DNA of 64,000 nucleotides from Micromussa lordhowensis (lineage: Eukaryota; Cnidaria; Anthozoa; Scleractinia; Lobophylliidae): contig OZ026600.1 of the NCBI GenBank assembly GCA_964020085.1, positions 28,189,579-28,253,578 on the forward strand. Reading direction: 5' to 3'. The position numbers and the translations under genes were made by a program. Below are positions 24,433 to 35,130 of this stretch, in pieces (position 1 is the stretch's first letter; each line of letters opens with the position of its first letter). Below the pieces are notes generated by a model, which saw nothing but the letters and a program-made list of their open reading frames with translations, was not told where the DNA came from and ran no database searches.

Positions 24433-25249
24433 TATTAGCCGAATTCATATTAGAGACGGAAAACCGTCTGAGACGGGAAACTCGTCACAAGACGGAAAAC
24501 TCGTCAAATGTGAATCCGGGGTGTGACGAGTTTCGATTTATCCGTCTAACTTTCCCGGCCAAACCGACGGAAAAGTTGGACGAGAAACTCGTCAGCGACG
24601 AAAATCCGTCCTAAATTCCTATTAGACGTGAAAATCGCGACGGGATTTCTATGTGCCCTAGGATTTAAGACTGGACCGAGAGATCCCCCAAGTGCTTCTG
24701 GGATAGAAAATTCAACATGGCGTCGAAGGTTAAGAAAACGATTGTAAAGAAAAGTGGCAATAAGAAGGGGAAACCTAAGAAAAACATGGTTTGGAGCAAA
24801 GAAGAAGCTACAAAATACGCCGAAGTCCTAACAGATTGTGACAACAAGGATCGTTCGTGGCTTTATCAACTAGAAAACTGTGCTTTAAAGAAGCAAGCTA
24901 ACGGAGAATTATTTGGTGAAATAAAGCTCGAATTGGAGGATGCCTTTCACGTACCACTTGAGACCTCCTTCGTTTGAAATACACTATCTCTTCTTGAGCT
25001 TTTCTTGATGATTTTAATGCACTTGAGAACAAATATACACCAGTCGCCATTTTAGTTTTAAAGTAACCTCGCCTTACACTCACCTCCAGTCTTTTCCGAA
25101 CCCAACATCTACGGTTTTCCGTCTACCTTAATTCACATTTGTCGGAAAACTAACACGGTTAACCGTCCTTTAAATTCACATTAGTCGGGTTTTTGTGAGA
25201 CGAAATTCCGTCCGAGACGAGTTTTCCGTCCTCTAATATAAATTCAACA
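24433..25249 (+). mobile_element. 817-bp DNA element inserted in the PA14 exon of copy A
   Basis: Copy B has the empty site (ACCTCAATCGGTGG, 38741-38754). In copy A the element is bounded by AAT (24430-24432 and 25250-25252), a probable 3-bp target duplication. Imperfect inverted ends share AATTCATATTAGAGACGG-type sequence, followed by many GACGGAAAAC and CGTC motifs in opposite orientations at the two sides. The middle carries a complete 86-codon frame. A 3-bp AT-rich target duplication is compatible with a PIF/Harbinger relative, but this is not proved. Confidence 0.75.
24717..24977 (+). CDS. 86-aa basic protein encoded inside the 817-bp element
   Basis: The ATG at 24717 is in good context (AACATGG). 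The protein starts with a lysine-rich segment (KKTIVKKSGNKKGKPKK), then MVWSKEEATKYAEVLTDCDN, and ends with an acidic amphipathic part (GELFGEIKLELEDAF). The W-S-x-E-E pattern resembles the start of a Myb/SANT-like helix, which non-autonomous or two-gene DNA transposons may carry. The domain would be incomplete, so this is only a resemblance. The frame is open over its whole length inside a repetitive element. Confidence 0.4.
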   Translation: MASKVKKTIVKKSGNKKGKPKKNMVWSKEEATKYAEVLTDCDNKDRSWLYQLENCALKKQANGELFGEIKLELEDAFHVPLETSFV

Positions 25250-25391
25250 AATCGGTGGAGACACTGTCGAAGAACTTTATCGTCATTCCAAGTTTCCAGA
25301 AAGCCCAGATTTCGTCGAAGTATTGACGAAATTTGACGCCACTCTCAATGATAGCGATGGTTTTGGTCAGCGGCTCTCTACTTTTTATCAG

Positions 25392-26014
25392 GTAAGGAAC
25401 TCAACGCTCAGTGTGAAATTGCGAATTTAACTTCTGACACAGTCTTCCCTTGCTTGAGTTTCGAACACATAATAATTGCAAGAAGGGGGGCTTACTGCCT
25501 TACAAATCTGCCTTACAAAAAGCATCATTAATGATCATACCGGGAGATGGGTAAACAATTCGACTACGTTAAAAAAAAAAAATCCCTACTGAAATACACT
25601 GTCTGTTTCTGTCCGTCTGTCGATGAGTCTGTCTCATTGATTGGCTAGCTGGTTCGCTGCCTGGTAGGATTAAAACCACTGACTGGTTATTGGTTTAGGC
25701 AGAAGGCAGTTTGCTCATTTTTGTTTTGTTCTGGGCGTGATACTGATATTCTGTAGAGATCAATTGTCGGATACGTATTGTTTTGCGCCTTGTAGACACT
25801 TGGAAGCTCTCACCTATCAAACATATTACAGCGCGTGTGATAAATAGCAACTGGACGTCACATATGATACGTTTCTAATTAAATGATCTCAAGACGCCCT
25901 CGTACAATTACGGCTTGAGTTCAAAAGTTTTTTTAACTGAAGTGAAATAAGTTGTTAATTGCGTCAGTAAGCACATACGATAACCTGCACTTATTGTTAG
26001 TATTTACTCTCTAG
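25392..26014 (+). other. Intron of copy A PA14 region
   Basis: GTAAGG donor to CTCTCTAG acceptor; phase 0. It matches the copy B intron 38888-39525 apart from small indels. No embedded gene was seen. Confidence 0.7.
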
Positions 26015-26967
26015 CCACCTGTGACGGGCTCTTACGTCTTTACCTTGGCGTGCGCAAGTGCCTGCGAGTTATGGCTCAGCAGCGATGACGTGGAGGCTAA
26101 CATCACTAGGATAGTCAAACTGGAACCTTGGGAATCCACGGAGTATCAGCAGTTGGAAAAGTACGATTTCCTTTCTTTGAAGGCTAATCACATTATTTTG
26201 GATATTCTCTCCTTTCCTTTTGTTGAAAGATTTTTCAAGGAGGTTTCAGAATTATAATTGTTTTGCTTAAAACGTGGTTATAGACTTTAATAATTCGTCC
26301 ATACAGGAGCCCATGGGTCATTTTCCTTACCATTATTCTGATGCTTTACACCAATTCAGTCAAAGCAGTGTATAAATTTAAGTGCCAGTACTTTCCTATT
26401 TCAGATTTCCAGACGAACAGATGTCCGGAGCTGTTCAATTATCTAAAGGTTCTTCATATTTCTTAAGAGTCTATATGAAGGCCGGTCCTGGTCTTACATC
26501 TGGTCACCTCTCCGTAGGTGTACAAACACCATCTGGAAGCTTTGAAAGTCCTCTTTCATACAATCATTTGTATCTATGTGAGTAACAACAAAATGAGTAC
26601 TACGTTCTGTAAAAATGAATTACTGTGCATGCTGATATAATTGGAGAAACAGGTACTGTTAAGTTTTCTAACACTCTTAAGAATGATGGATTGCATGTTG
26701 TATTGTAAATCACTTCTTTTGACTTAATTAGGTTAGCTATTTAATTTGTATTGTCACTGAAAAGCCCCATCAGGGGAGTGTCAATAAACTGTTGCTTATT
26801 GTTAATTGTTTACTCTTTGTTGTGTCAAATCGCCCAACGAACACTGTTACGCATTCAGTTAGCAGAAAGGCTGGGTGTATCAGAATGCTTCATGGTGCAA
26901 ACATCTCCCTATATGGCTTATTTGTTTCTCTCAAACACTGATGAAAGATGTAAACTTTTCTTCCTAG

Positions 26968-27090
26968 ACCAAGATGAGTGCGCTTCTCAAATAGAGCAGT
27001 GCCATTCAAATGCAGAGTGTATCAACCGACATCAAGCGTTCGTTTGTAGCTGTGCACCTGGCTTTAATGAAGATATCGGCTCCTGTCACG
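26968..27090 (+). pseudogene. EGF exon 1 of copy A
   Basis: Acceptor TCTTCCTAG, donor CACG|GTACG, phase 1-1. The exon reads [20 protein letters not shown], then [19 protein letters not shown], a calcium-binding EGF-type module (D-E-C start and an N in the middle). It is intact by itself and nearly identical to 40480-40602. It is called pseudogene only because copy A as a whole lacks an intact PA14 and is cut before VWA2. Confidence 0.7.
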
Positions 27091-27457
27091 GTACGAACAT
27101 TAAAGGAACTAAATACTAATCTTTCTAAGAGGGTCGAGGGTTGAAAGTGATCCCGAAACTCTTGGTAAAAAAGTTCGACGCACTTTAATTTGAAAATAGT
27201 AAAGCTTTATTGCTAATCGCAACACGCATTTCTGCTGCTCGCTACATGTACCTTTTAGAGCGAACGCAATCGATATATTTTTAATTGCTTATTGGCACTG
27301 TTTAAGTTTAATTGACAAATCCCGTTACACTAGCCCACACTGTACGGCTTAGCGCAAAATCCCCGAATCTTAAGCTTGTGCTTCTCCTTTTGCCCTACAC
27401 ATTCGAATTTTAATATCTTTATTACCGTTGTCTTGAATTTTATACCTTTCTTCGCAG

Positions 27458-28048
27458 CTCCTGAGCAGTGTCCAGTCGTTGTGGATATGATCTTTCTGCT
27501 AGACACTTCGTCGAACTTGTTATCAACAAAAAACTTTGAAAACCAGAAACTGTTCATACAACGGATCATCAGCAGGTTTAACGTTACAAACAGCCGTATC
27601 AATAATATTCCATACAGCGACATACCACACGAAGGGAAGATTCTCACAACTGAGGGGAAATCAACTGGTGAGTTCGCTGAACTTGTGCGCAATGTTCAGC
27701 TGTTAATGGGAGGTTGCACCCGTCACGATTTAGCGCTGAACAAGTCTTACAACTATTTTTTGTCTCCGGGGGGGCCATCCGGGGGACAAAGGATTTTAGT
27801 GCTTCTTACTACAGGAAAACAGCCGCAACATCCTCAAATGACTCCTGAGTATATAACGATAGAGGCCATCACTGTGCTACTTAAAGAGGCAGAAGTGATT
27901 ACTGTTGCTATTGGAATTGGTGATGATGTTGAAGCGCAAGATCTTGAAAACATCGCAACCGAACCATCTAAGGCCATCTTGTTTCAAAGTTTCGATAACG
28001 TTACAGAGGACGCCATGGTCGTTTACAAGGAAATATGTAAAGCCACTG
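27458..28048 (+). pseudogene. VWA domain exon of copy A
   Basis: Acceptor TTCTTCGCAG, donor ACTG|GTAAGA, phase 1-1, 197 codons open. It begins [20 protein letters not shown] and holds the A-domain landmarks: first strand with metal-site loop, [31 protein letters not shown] and [20 protein letters not shown]. The MIDAS loop reads DTSSN instead of DxSxS, and the later TDG is TTG, so metal binding is doubtful. It differs from copy B (40964-41554) by a handful of residues. VWA domains mediate extracellular protein or matrix binding. Confidence 0.75.
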
Positions 28049-28302
28049 GTAAGACAAAAATGGAACTAGCTTTTTTTAGAATTTTTAACATATTTTATGG
28101 TAGCATTATTTGTTCTAACAACAGCATGCAACAAATTTTCTCTCGTCTAACCAAACAAAGCAATAAAAGTAACGCGAGCGTAGTTTGGTAGTTTCTCGTT
28201 ATTAATGTTTTTGGTCTTAAAATTTCTGATGTGATACTTTTGTCACTTCGTTTTCAGTGTAGAAAGCTAAGAATAATGAGATCAATATTTCTTGCTTTTC
28301 AG

Positions 28303-28443
28303 CTCAGTCACTTGGCACTATCATTTGTCCCTCGTATGCTGAAGTGACGCGGTGTCAGGAGCATGCAAGCTGTGTCATTTTGAATGACACCCATCAGTGT
28401 GTCTGTGACACTGGGTTTTACCCTGAAGGAAACCAGTGCCTTG
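28303..28443 (+). pseudogene. EGF exon 2 of copy A
   Basis: Acceptor GCTTTTCAG, donor CTTG|GTGAGC, phase 1-1. It reads [20 protein letters not shown], then [20 protein letters not shown] and PEGNQCLG, an EGF-like module with six cysteines after a linker. It matches 41809-41949. Confidence 0.7.
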
Positions 28444-29064
28444 GTGAGCATTTAGCTGGCCTTAGCGAAGAGGAGATAGTTTGCATCTTCTCTCACTGAG
28501 GACTTACTTATGCTTCCAGAAAATACGGCCACGCTGTACTCGATAGGCAAGAATTATTTGCCCGTTTTGCAGGGTGCGACATCTTTACCAAACCCCGGCT
28601 ACAAACTGGTGAAATGGGAATTAGTCTTGTGAATGTGTCAGGGTTGTAGAAAATAGCATAATATAGCCCAGTTAACAATTATACCATATTGGTGGACGAT
28701 TTACCTTCCAAAGTGATAGATACCTGTACTGATCGCCTTTTCCTGTCAATAGTTTTCCATCGACTTCAATTCTCAAAACCTTCTCGTCTTCTGTCGACGG
28801 AGCTTTAAAAACTAGCGATACCGAAGCGGTCAGTAAGTCTAAAGCATAACGTGGTGTCAAATCCATAACTAGCACTTGTTACTTTATTTACGTTAAGTAA
28901 CCATTAAACTATTTCCAGCATTTCGAAATTAGATGTTAGGTACTCTCGAAAGCTAAAAAAAAAATCATTTGAATCTAGTCATTTCTTTTATTCAAGAAGA
29001 CCTTTACCCCTTATTCTGTAGTCCAATTGGCTTAAAGAATAACGAGTTGATTATAAATTTTCAG

Positions 29065-29187
29065 ACTTGGATGAGTGTCTCAATGGAACGCACAAGTGCG
29101 ACGTAATTGCTACTTGCATAAACACAGAAAGGAGTTACAGTTGCGAATGTCCAAACGGGTATTCTACTAATGGAACAAGATGTGACG
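29065..29187 (+). pseudogene. EGF exon 3 of copy A
   Basis: Acceptor AAATTTTCAG, donor GACG|GTATGT, phase 1-1. It reads [18 protein letters not shown], then [20 protein letters not shown] and RCDG, a calcium-binding EGF domain. Copy B has G where this copy has R in the TERSY turn, a position usually glycine in such domains, so copy A shows a relaxed-constraint change. Confidence 0.7.
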
Positions 29188-29312
29188 GTATGTTGTCCCC
29201 TATGTGTTTGCCAGTCGTGTATCTCTCGCTATCATGCAGACTGCAATAAGGCAGTCATATTTTCAAAAGGTAAAGACTAAAGTTAAAGCACGTTCTTCCG
29301 TGAAAAATAATT

Positions 29313-29487
29313 AACAAATTGACGAAAAACTGACATCAATTTGTTTTTTACGATAACAAATGGTCGAATTGTCCGCTCTCGCTCGCTGACTCGTCGCACG
29401 AATTTCAAATTCATGTGCCTGTCCGCATGTTGACGATAACAATTAGCCAAGGAGCGCGCGAGAATTTCTTGCAGTTATCGTAAAATT
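29313..29487. mobile_element. ~175-bp MITE in a copy A intron
   Basis: The sequence is absent from copy B, where AAAATAATTGCTCAC is continuous at about 42810-42825. It is flanked by AATT on both sides. It contains CTGACATCAATTTGTTTTT, then ACGATAAC and a GAGCGCGCGA block. Related pieces occur at about 46385-46490 and 46620-46765 in another intron, so it belongs to a dispersed family. Confidence 0.65.
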
Positions 29488-29726
29488 GCTCATTGACGTT
29501 TTAAATACAAGTTTTAAAAAAAGTTTTTTGTGCGTGCTTCTACAATGACGTAATGGCGTTCCTAGGCCTCACTGATTTATATAACTTGCAATGAGTATGC
29601 TTATGCCAAGTCGGACGTATATTTGGAAAAGATTAGTTATAGCGGAGAGTAAAAAAGAGCAAAATTGAAGGAGAACGACACAGAATTCACGCGAGAGAAA
29701 GGTCATCCTCGGAGACCCAGGGGCAG

Positions 29727-29954
29727 TTAATGGGGGCGTGAGGAAAATAAATCTGCGCGACGAAAGGTTTCACGAAAGTTTACAAGGAGGTGTGAAAGAG
29801 CCCCTGGGAACCGACTCTCACCAGACCATTTCCAAACGGCTTGGCGAATGCTGGCTCCTGATTGGGCAGAAAATTCCTTTGTATTATTCTGCCTAATCGG
29901 AGAACGGCAGCTTCTGAGGTACTTTGGTGTGTTCTTACACGGCCATCGTTGCAT
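29727..29954 (-). other. 75-codon frame conserved in both long TIRs
   Basis: A frame beginning MQRWPCKNTPKYLRSCRSP and ending RADLFSSRPH is open here on the minus strand, and again at 35802-36029 on the plus strand with one or two changes. The two arms are inverted copies, so sharing is expected. The translation has no recognised domain and is probably incidental to the TIR sequence. Confidence 0.35.
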
Positions 29955-29990
29955 GATACTTTTCTCGATCGTACTTGCGAGGAAAACTTT

Positions 29991-30145
29991 TGATGTAGCA
30001 GCTCTCCTAAGGTCTCACATGATTGGCTTGCTACCCTTTGAGAGTACAATAGAACAAACAACAGAAACAATGCCCCTATCCCTAACACAATAGCAGCTGC
30101 TACAATGATAAAACAAAAGCAGCTTTGGACAGCTGCTACACTACT
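29991..30145. mobile_element. 155-bp MITE nested in the left TIR
   Basis: It is flanked by GAAAACTTT at 29982-29990 and 30146-30154 (9 bp). The right arm has this sequence only once (35765-35773 region, reverse strand). The ends TGATGTAGCAGCTCTCC and its near-complement GGACAGCTGCTACACTACT form the TIRs. The 9-bp duplication equals that of the host element. Confidence 0.75.
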
Positions 30146-30389
30146 GAAAACTTTCAATTTAATTTACTTCAGTGAGCCATAGAAATTCGGGAAATCATTT
30201 TGGTTGTTAGCAAGAAAGATACTCCACGATTCAGCGGGAAAATTTTCGTTTCGACCGATCAAAGGTATTGTAAAATAGTGTCTTGTTTATTGGCGAGTCG
30301 ATTTTACCTTTCTTTCATTTCTTAAGCTTCGGTTAATTGTAGATACTTTCCCGCACTACGTCCATTTATTTTGGTATACGAGCACCAAA

Positions 30390-32238
30390 TCTTACCAAGG
30401 AGTCGACAGAAAATTGCACCGTATTATGCAGTTGAAGTGAATTTTCAATCGATTGTAGGCTACGAGGCCAGGATTTATCGATCTGATTACATATTGACAT
30501 TACCTCTCCAAATGCGCCGAACTCCACTGGAAATCCACTGAAGAAGGGCTATGCTATGATTCACAATTTGACGCTTTTGCATATTTATATGCCATCAGTA
30601 ATTTTTTATTTTCTTTTGAATATAAGTGTCACGCATCGCCCAAGGATTACAAAGTTGCCAAAGTTGGCTTTCGTACATTTTAACTTTCCTTTGTTTTGTA
30701 ATTTATCTGTTTATTTGTGGGCTTCCTGTAAAGTAGCTTTTATCTAAGTGGAGTGCCACGTAAAATAAAGTTCTGTCTGTCTGTCTGTCTTCCTCTACAT
30801 TCCTCTCCAAATGCTACCACCATGGAATCACAAACAAGAAAAATTATCGTTTTCTTTATTGACATTGAAATGTGTTTGTGTTTAACAAATGCTTATCACT
30901 GATGTTGATACCGTTTTCTCTAAGTGGTGCGTGACATCACGCAACAGTCTGAATACGTAATAGCTTTGACCCACGTGACCCGTGTGTGTTGCTCGGAAAG
31001 TTTGAACTGATGTTGTGGATCGGGGACGACAGTGTTGTAATAGGAAGTTTTGCGGAAATACAGTCATTAAATTGTTGAGTTTAATCAGTTGATAGTGGAA
31101 TCAACAACTGACATGAAACAGAAATGGCCTCTTCAGGGCAGCCAATAATGAGGCAGTTTGTTAGCATTCATCTGCAACAACAAATAAAGTGTTCAGTTGC
31201 TGGCAGAATAATTTCTGTTCTGTACTCTCAGGGGGGACTTCGTTCCAGCAAGATTTCAAAAATCTCCCAGCCATGAAAAAGGCAACAGCAGTAATCACCA
31301 ATAAAATGATATTGTGGACATTGCAGGACATCCAAATTAAAAATAGGTCTTAAATACAGATACCAAAGTGACAGGGCTGACTTTCTGTACTATGAAAAGT
31401 GCCTGCATTATAGAGGTGGAGATTGTTTGAGTTAGGGTTTCCCATGACCAAGTCCAAGTGAATTGCCCATTAGGAGAGGTTTGACTGCAGGCACCTGGGG
31501 ATGACAGGTACAGTGGGCATAGCCAATGATGACAAACTACACCTTTAGTAGGAAAATGTACTAGCTGGTCAATTTAGAGGTGCTCATCACAAAATTCCAA
31601 CAGCTTAACAACCTTTCAATGTCTTCCCAACTCATCTTTCCCAGCCAGAAGACCAGGGGTCAGGCAGTTGCAACCCATTACAAGAATGCAATCAAAAACC
31701 ATACAAAGGCCTACATGTATAAATGATATTTATTGCAATTAACTACAACAGTGACAATCAAGCCAGCTACACTGCAGGTAATGGTGCATGTAATTTTTCT
31801 ATTTTTCTTGTTTATTTTGAGAAGGGCATTATAAGGTTATTATAAGGAAACACTGTTAAAGATTGCATTGAAGTTCTGAAAGTTGCTGGCATCAGGACTA
31901 AACATTTAAAATATCAGTTCAGTTTTGACTCTAAGTTGTTTTCATTTAGAATGAATGCTATACCGAGTAATTGCATTGTGACTAAACTTGATAGACAATG
32001 TTAGAAATATACTAGGATATCTAAAAGATAGTAATGCTGCGGCACACTGTTGATAAGGACATATTTTACGTAGTCATTGACAATCTATCTGCGCGTTCCA
32101 AGTCTTACAGTATAACCTTTATTTCTTAAAGTGCCACTATGACGAAAATCGCATCCTTCAAATCCGAGCCATTTTAAGACATCAACAAGTAGTGTCAAAT
32201 TGTGGTGTGTAACTTAAAAACTGTTCTTTTTTGTCAAC
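30390..32238. other. Interior of the 6.35-kb element, left part
   Basis: No gene was recognised. A LINE-like 3' tail, AAAATAAAGTTC followed by CTGTCTG repeats, lies at about 30765-30792. A 50-bp inverted copy of the 35110-35160 sequence lies at 31950-32000. Confidence 0.5.
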
Positions 32239-32647
32239 TTAAGGCGGGGGTAAACATGAATAGGTTGAAGTGATATAAAAAAGGAAATCGTTAGGATTAA
32301 GATGGGTTGGAAACACTACCAGACAGTTGACCCCCGCAAAAGAGAGCCTCAGGTTGCTAGGGGACTGTTTGGTATCCGTCTACTAATTCTTCACTTCAAA
32401 TTTCAACTTTCCAAATCCATCAAATCTTCAACATTTCATATTTTCCTTAATTTAACCTATCCTTTGAGAAAAAATATCTCTTTTCCAAAATGCCCAAAAA
32501 TCACCCAAAAATTTACACAAAACCGCCAAACAGTGGTTAATGAGATAAGCAGAGAGATTTAGTGTCGCTTGAAACGTGACTGAGATATTGGCAGAAAGGC
32601 CGTGTTAAGCAACCTCAAAACAGCCTTCACGTTTACCCCCGCCTTAA
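32239..32647. mobile_element. 409-bp MITE with TTAA ends
   Basis: Perfect 17-bp inverted termini TTAAGGCGGGGGTAAAC at 32239-32255 and 32631-32647 begin with TTAA, giving piggyBac-like boundaries. An 86-codon frame inside (32302-32562) has no domain features. Confidence 0.65.
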
Positions 32648-32861
32648 TGCATCATGACGAATCGATGGCGAGGCGTGACAAGGGATCGAGACAATAAAGC
32701 ACATACACATACACACATGATACACACCTACCTCCCCCAAGTTTACCAGAATATCGGATGAAATTCGAAAAATGTGGAAATTCTAGGAGCAGAAATCTCA
32801 CTTGTAAATTCGGTACTAGTACGCATCAAGTCTAGAGTGTTAACAGTATCGAAAATGCGTT

Positions 32862-32958
32862 GATCGCTAGCCTGCGAACTATTTTTGGCTGTCGCTTGTC
32901 TACGCTGGCGGCACCAGTAGCAGCCGGAAATAGGTCTGCGTTCGCAGGCTAGTCGATC
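32862..32958. mobile_element. ~97-bp palindromic MITE
   Basis: Inverted ends GATCGCTAGCCTGCGAAC and its near-complement at 32941-32958. The surrounding direct duplicate (about 33870-33900) lacks it, which marks it as an insertion. Confidence 0.6.
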
Positions 32959-33064
32959 GCCGGATATGTGAAACTGCTAAAACTGTTTGGATGAAAAGGA
33001 ATTGATCGTAGCATCCGTTTGTTTTAATTATTCTGCAAGTTTTAGTAACGACGATTTCTCTTCG

Positions 33065-33370
33065 AGCCCATTGAGCCGCTAAATATACGAATTTTACACT
33101 TAACGCGCATACAATTATTCCTCGTTCTTTTATCCACTGCCGAGCCAAACGAGCCGCTAAATATATGGTCTATATGAACCCATCACTTAACGCCATACAA
33201 ATTTTTCCACTGCCGAGCCAAGCGAGCCGCTAAATATATGAACCAAACACTTAATGCGCATACAATTATTCCTCATTCTTTCATCCACTGTCGAGCCAAA
33301 CGAGCTGCTAAATATATGAACTCAACACATACAAATTTTTCCACTGCCGAGCCAAACGAGCCGGCTCTTT
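33065..33370. repeat. Tandem repeat of GAGCCAAACGAGCCGCTAAATATATG units
   Basis: Four to five imperfect units share GAGCCGCTAAATATATG, then an ACACTTAACGC or similar block and CCACTGCCGAGCCAAACGAG; the period alternates around 60-110 bp. Confidence 0.7.
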
Positions 33371-34284
33371 TGGTGAATGTTTAAAAGTGGCCCTGCATTC
33401 TGTAGTTGTTTAAAATAAGTTGTCACAATTAATCGTCCAAATTAACCCGGGCGTCCAGATTTGTACAAACTTTCTCATGCTGCATTAAAAACAAAAGCAA
33501 GATTTGTGAAAGTCAATCATGATCTCCTGCACATCGTTTTACAGGTAAATCAGAGCAAAATTTCATTGGAATCCACACGAAAAGACTATAATGACATCCT
33601 GGTGTTGTTCGTGGCGCTGATTTCCAAATTGTTTGCATGAAACAACAAGGACACATTATTACATATGACGCATAGCTGGTGATCGTGACGGGATCGTGAC
33701 AAAAGCACATGGTGATCTTAACTGTCTGGACATGAATTGATACACGTCAACCTCCTCTTTACCAAATCCAAATAAACGAAAGATGTGGAAATTGTAAGAG
33801 TAGAAAGCTGACTTATAAATTCTGAACTGGTACTCACATGTCTCTAGAATGGAATGTGACAGACTCCGGATGGGGACGCGTCCGATGCGATGTGTGAAAA
33901 AGCTGAAGTTTTAGATTAAATTCATGTTTGGATAGAAACAAATCGATCGCAGCAGATATAAATTAGCGTGTTCTACGGTTCTCGTTTGTTTTGATTATTC
34001 TACAAGCCTAAGTATCGGCGATTTCTCTTCATTAAGAATTTGACGAAGGGGCCGAGACCGCTACAAAGTTGACGCACTAGGTTTTAAATTTAGAAGCGAC
34101 AATTAATCGTCCAGATAATTCTGCATTAACGACAACAGCAAGGGTTGTGAAAGCCAAGCAAGATCTCGCTCACATCGCTTTACAGCAGGTAAATCAATGC
34201 AAACCATAACGAACCTTAATCAACTGCAATCCACGCGAAAAAGGACGACAGCACAACGGTGTCACAACCTCGCGTGTTGTTCGT

Positions 34285-34400
34285 GGCGCAATACATTCTG
34301 GTAGAAGGCGCAATGCATTCTGGTAAAAAGGCGCAATGCATTCTGGTAGAAGGCGCAATGCATTCTGGTAAAAAAGGCGCAGTGCATTCTGGTAAAAAGT
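34285..34400. repeat. Five tandem 22-24-bp units
   Basis: Units of GGCGCAATGCATTCTGGTA followed by 3-6 A/G bases, five in a row with one or two changes. It lies about 200 bp upstream of the candidate TATA box. Confidence 0.85.
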
Positions 34401-34594
34401 GATGAATTCGAGAATCGTACTCCCTTTTATATATTCTTCTTAAATCCTGTTTATGTTGCTGCTCGCTCGCTACGCTCGCTCCGCAGCAATAAGAGCGTGA
34501 CAGTGCGTGACAATTGGTTAGCGTTACTTTTGATATTCAAGATGATCTTAGCAATGACGTAAATTGTATTTCCTTAGAAACCTTATCGAGGGCG

Positions 34595-34602
34595 TATAAA
34601 AG
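34595..34602 (+). promoter_or_regulatory. Candidate TATA box
   Basis: GGGCGTATAAAAGAGCC gives a textbook TATAAAAG at 34595-34602. A start site would be expected around 34625. It lies about 530 bp upstream of the candidate signal-peptide ATG. No expression evidence is available. Confidence 0.4.
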
Positions 34603-34756
34603 AGCCTTTCTTTGCTTGTATTGAGAGTGATAGAAAAAGAGTGACGGTGACTGGGACATATTCGAGACGTAGAGAGCGATTTTAGCTGTGAGCATTAAAA
34701 TATTTTACAAGAGATCGAGAGTGACTAGTGTTGATATCCGCGTTTCCAACAACAAC

Positions 34757-35116
34757 AAATGCAAGGAAACGATGTTATGAGATTGTTATATTTCAATATA
34801 AATCTATATCATCTTCGGACTAGGCGGGATACAGGTAGCAGAGATTTAAATACTGCGAGATTGTACAACAGCATTACCACGTGAAAATGAAAAACAAAGA
34901 AACGAAACTGTCAAGAGAATAGGCGGAGTTCCCTACTGGCTTTTAAGCCATTGTTCAGAAATGGTGTTGAACGCTTGATATGATAAGCTTCTTTATATAG
35001 TAATAGATTCCAATTATCATCGCGGTCTATTATGTTTGTGTTATCACGAAGATGATATAGATTTATATCGAAATATAACAATCTCATAACATCCTTTCCT
35101 TGCATTTGTTGTCTAT
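34757..35116. repeat. 62-bp inverted repeat around the candidate leader region
   Basis: 34757-34818 is the near-perfect reverse complement of 35057-35116 (AACAATCTCATAACATC core), separated by about 240 bp. If transcribed from 34.6 kb the arms would pair in RNA. Confidence 0.75.
34911..35060 (-). mobile_element. Retroelement C-terminal fragment resembling a GIY-YIG tail
   Basis: Minus-strand translation gives DDNWNLLLYKEAYHIKRSTP, then FLNNGLKASRELRLFS and stop. The EAxHIKRxxPxLNxGLKASxELxLF ending is the style of the C-terminal GIY-YIG region of Penelope-like or related retroelements. Only the tail is present. Confidence 0.45.
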
Positions 35117-35130
35117 CAAGTTTAGTCACA

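Larger units (their letters stand above)
24405..26577 (+). pseudogene. PA14 domain exons of copy A, first exon broken by a transposon
   Basis: Exon 1 is split: 24405-24432 and 25253-25391 flank an 817-bp insertion. Exon 2 is 26015-26160 and exon 3 is 26405-26577. Joined, they give [69 protein letters not shown], then [20 protein letters not shown]. This is the PA14 fold signature (REVYT start, TGSYVF and LYL end) found in cnidarian polycystins and fibrocystin-like proteins. Read through, the insertion introduces a stop in exon 1, so copy A cannot make this domain unless the element is removed from the RNA. Confidence 0.8.
32690..34300. repeat. Degenerate ~1-kb direct duplication within the element interior
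   Basis: 32690-33620 and 33690-34292 share ordered blocks: AATGTGGAAATT or GATGTGGAAATT, then TCTAGA, then a GTTTGGAT block. Further blocks are GTGAAAG, ATC and CACATCG, then GTTGTTCGTGGCGC. Divergence is high, so the duplication is old. The palindromic MITE at 32862-32958 is present only in the first copy. Confidence 0.5.

Noticed and set aside
24238..24438. 66-codon plus-strand frame ahead of the PA14 exon
   Set aside because: Out of frame with PA14 and crosses its splice acceptor; the copy B counterpart has indels in it.
27330..27692. 120-codon minus-strand frame opposite the VWA exon, also in copy B
   Set aside because: Antisense shadow of a real coding exon; the sense strand has splice sites and a domain.
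29780..30157. 125-codon minus-strand frame with a hydrophobic N-terminus (MKVFSSVAAVQSC...)
   Set aside because: It spans the junction of a 155-bp MITE and the TIR; the hydrophobic part is MITE sequence and the right arm lacks it.
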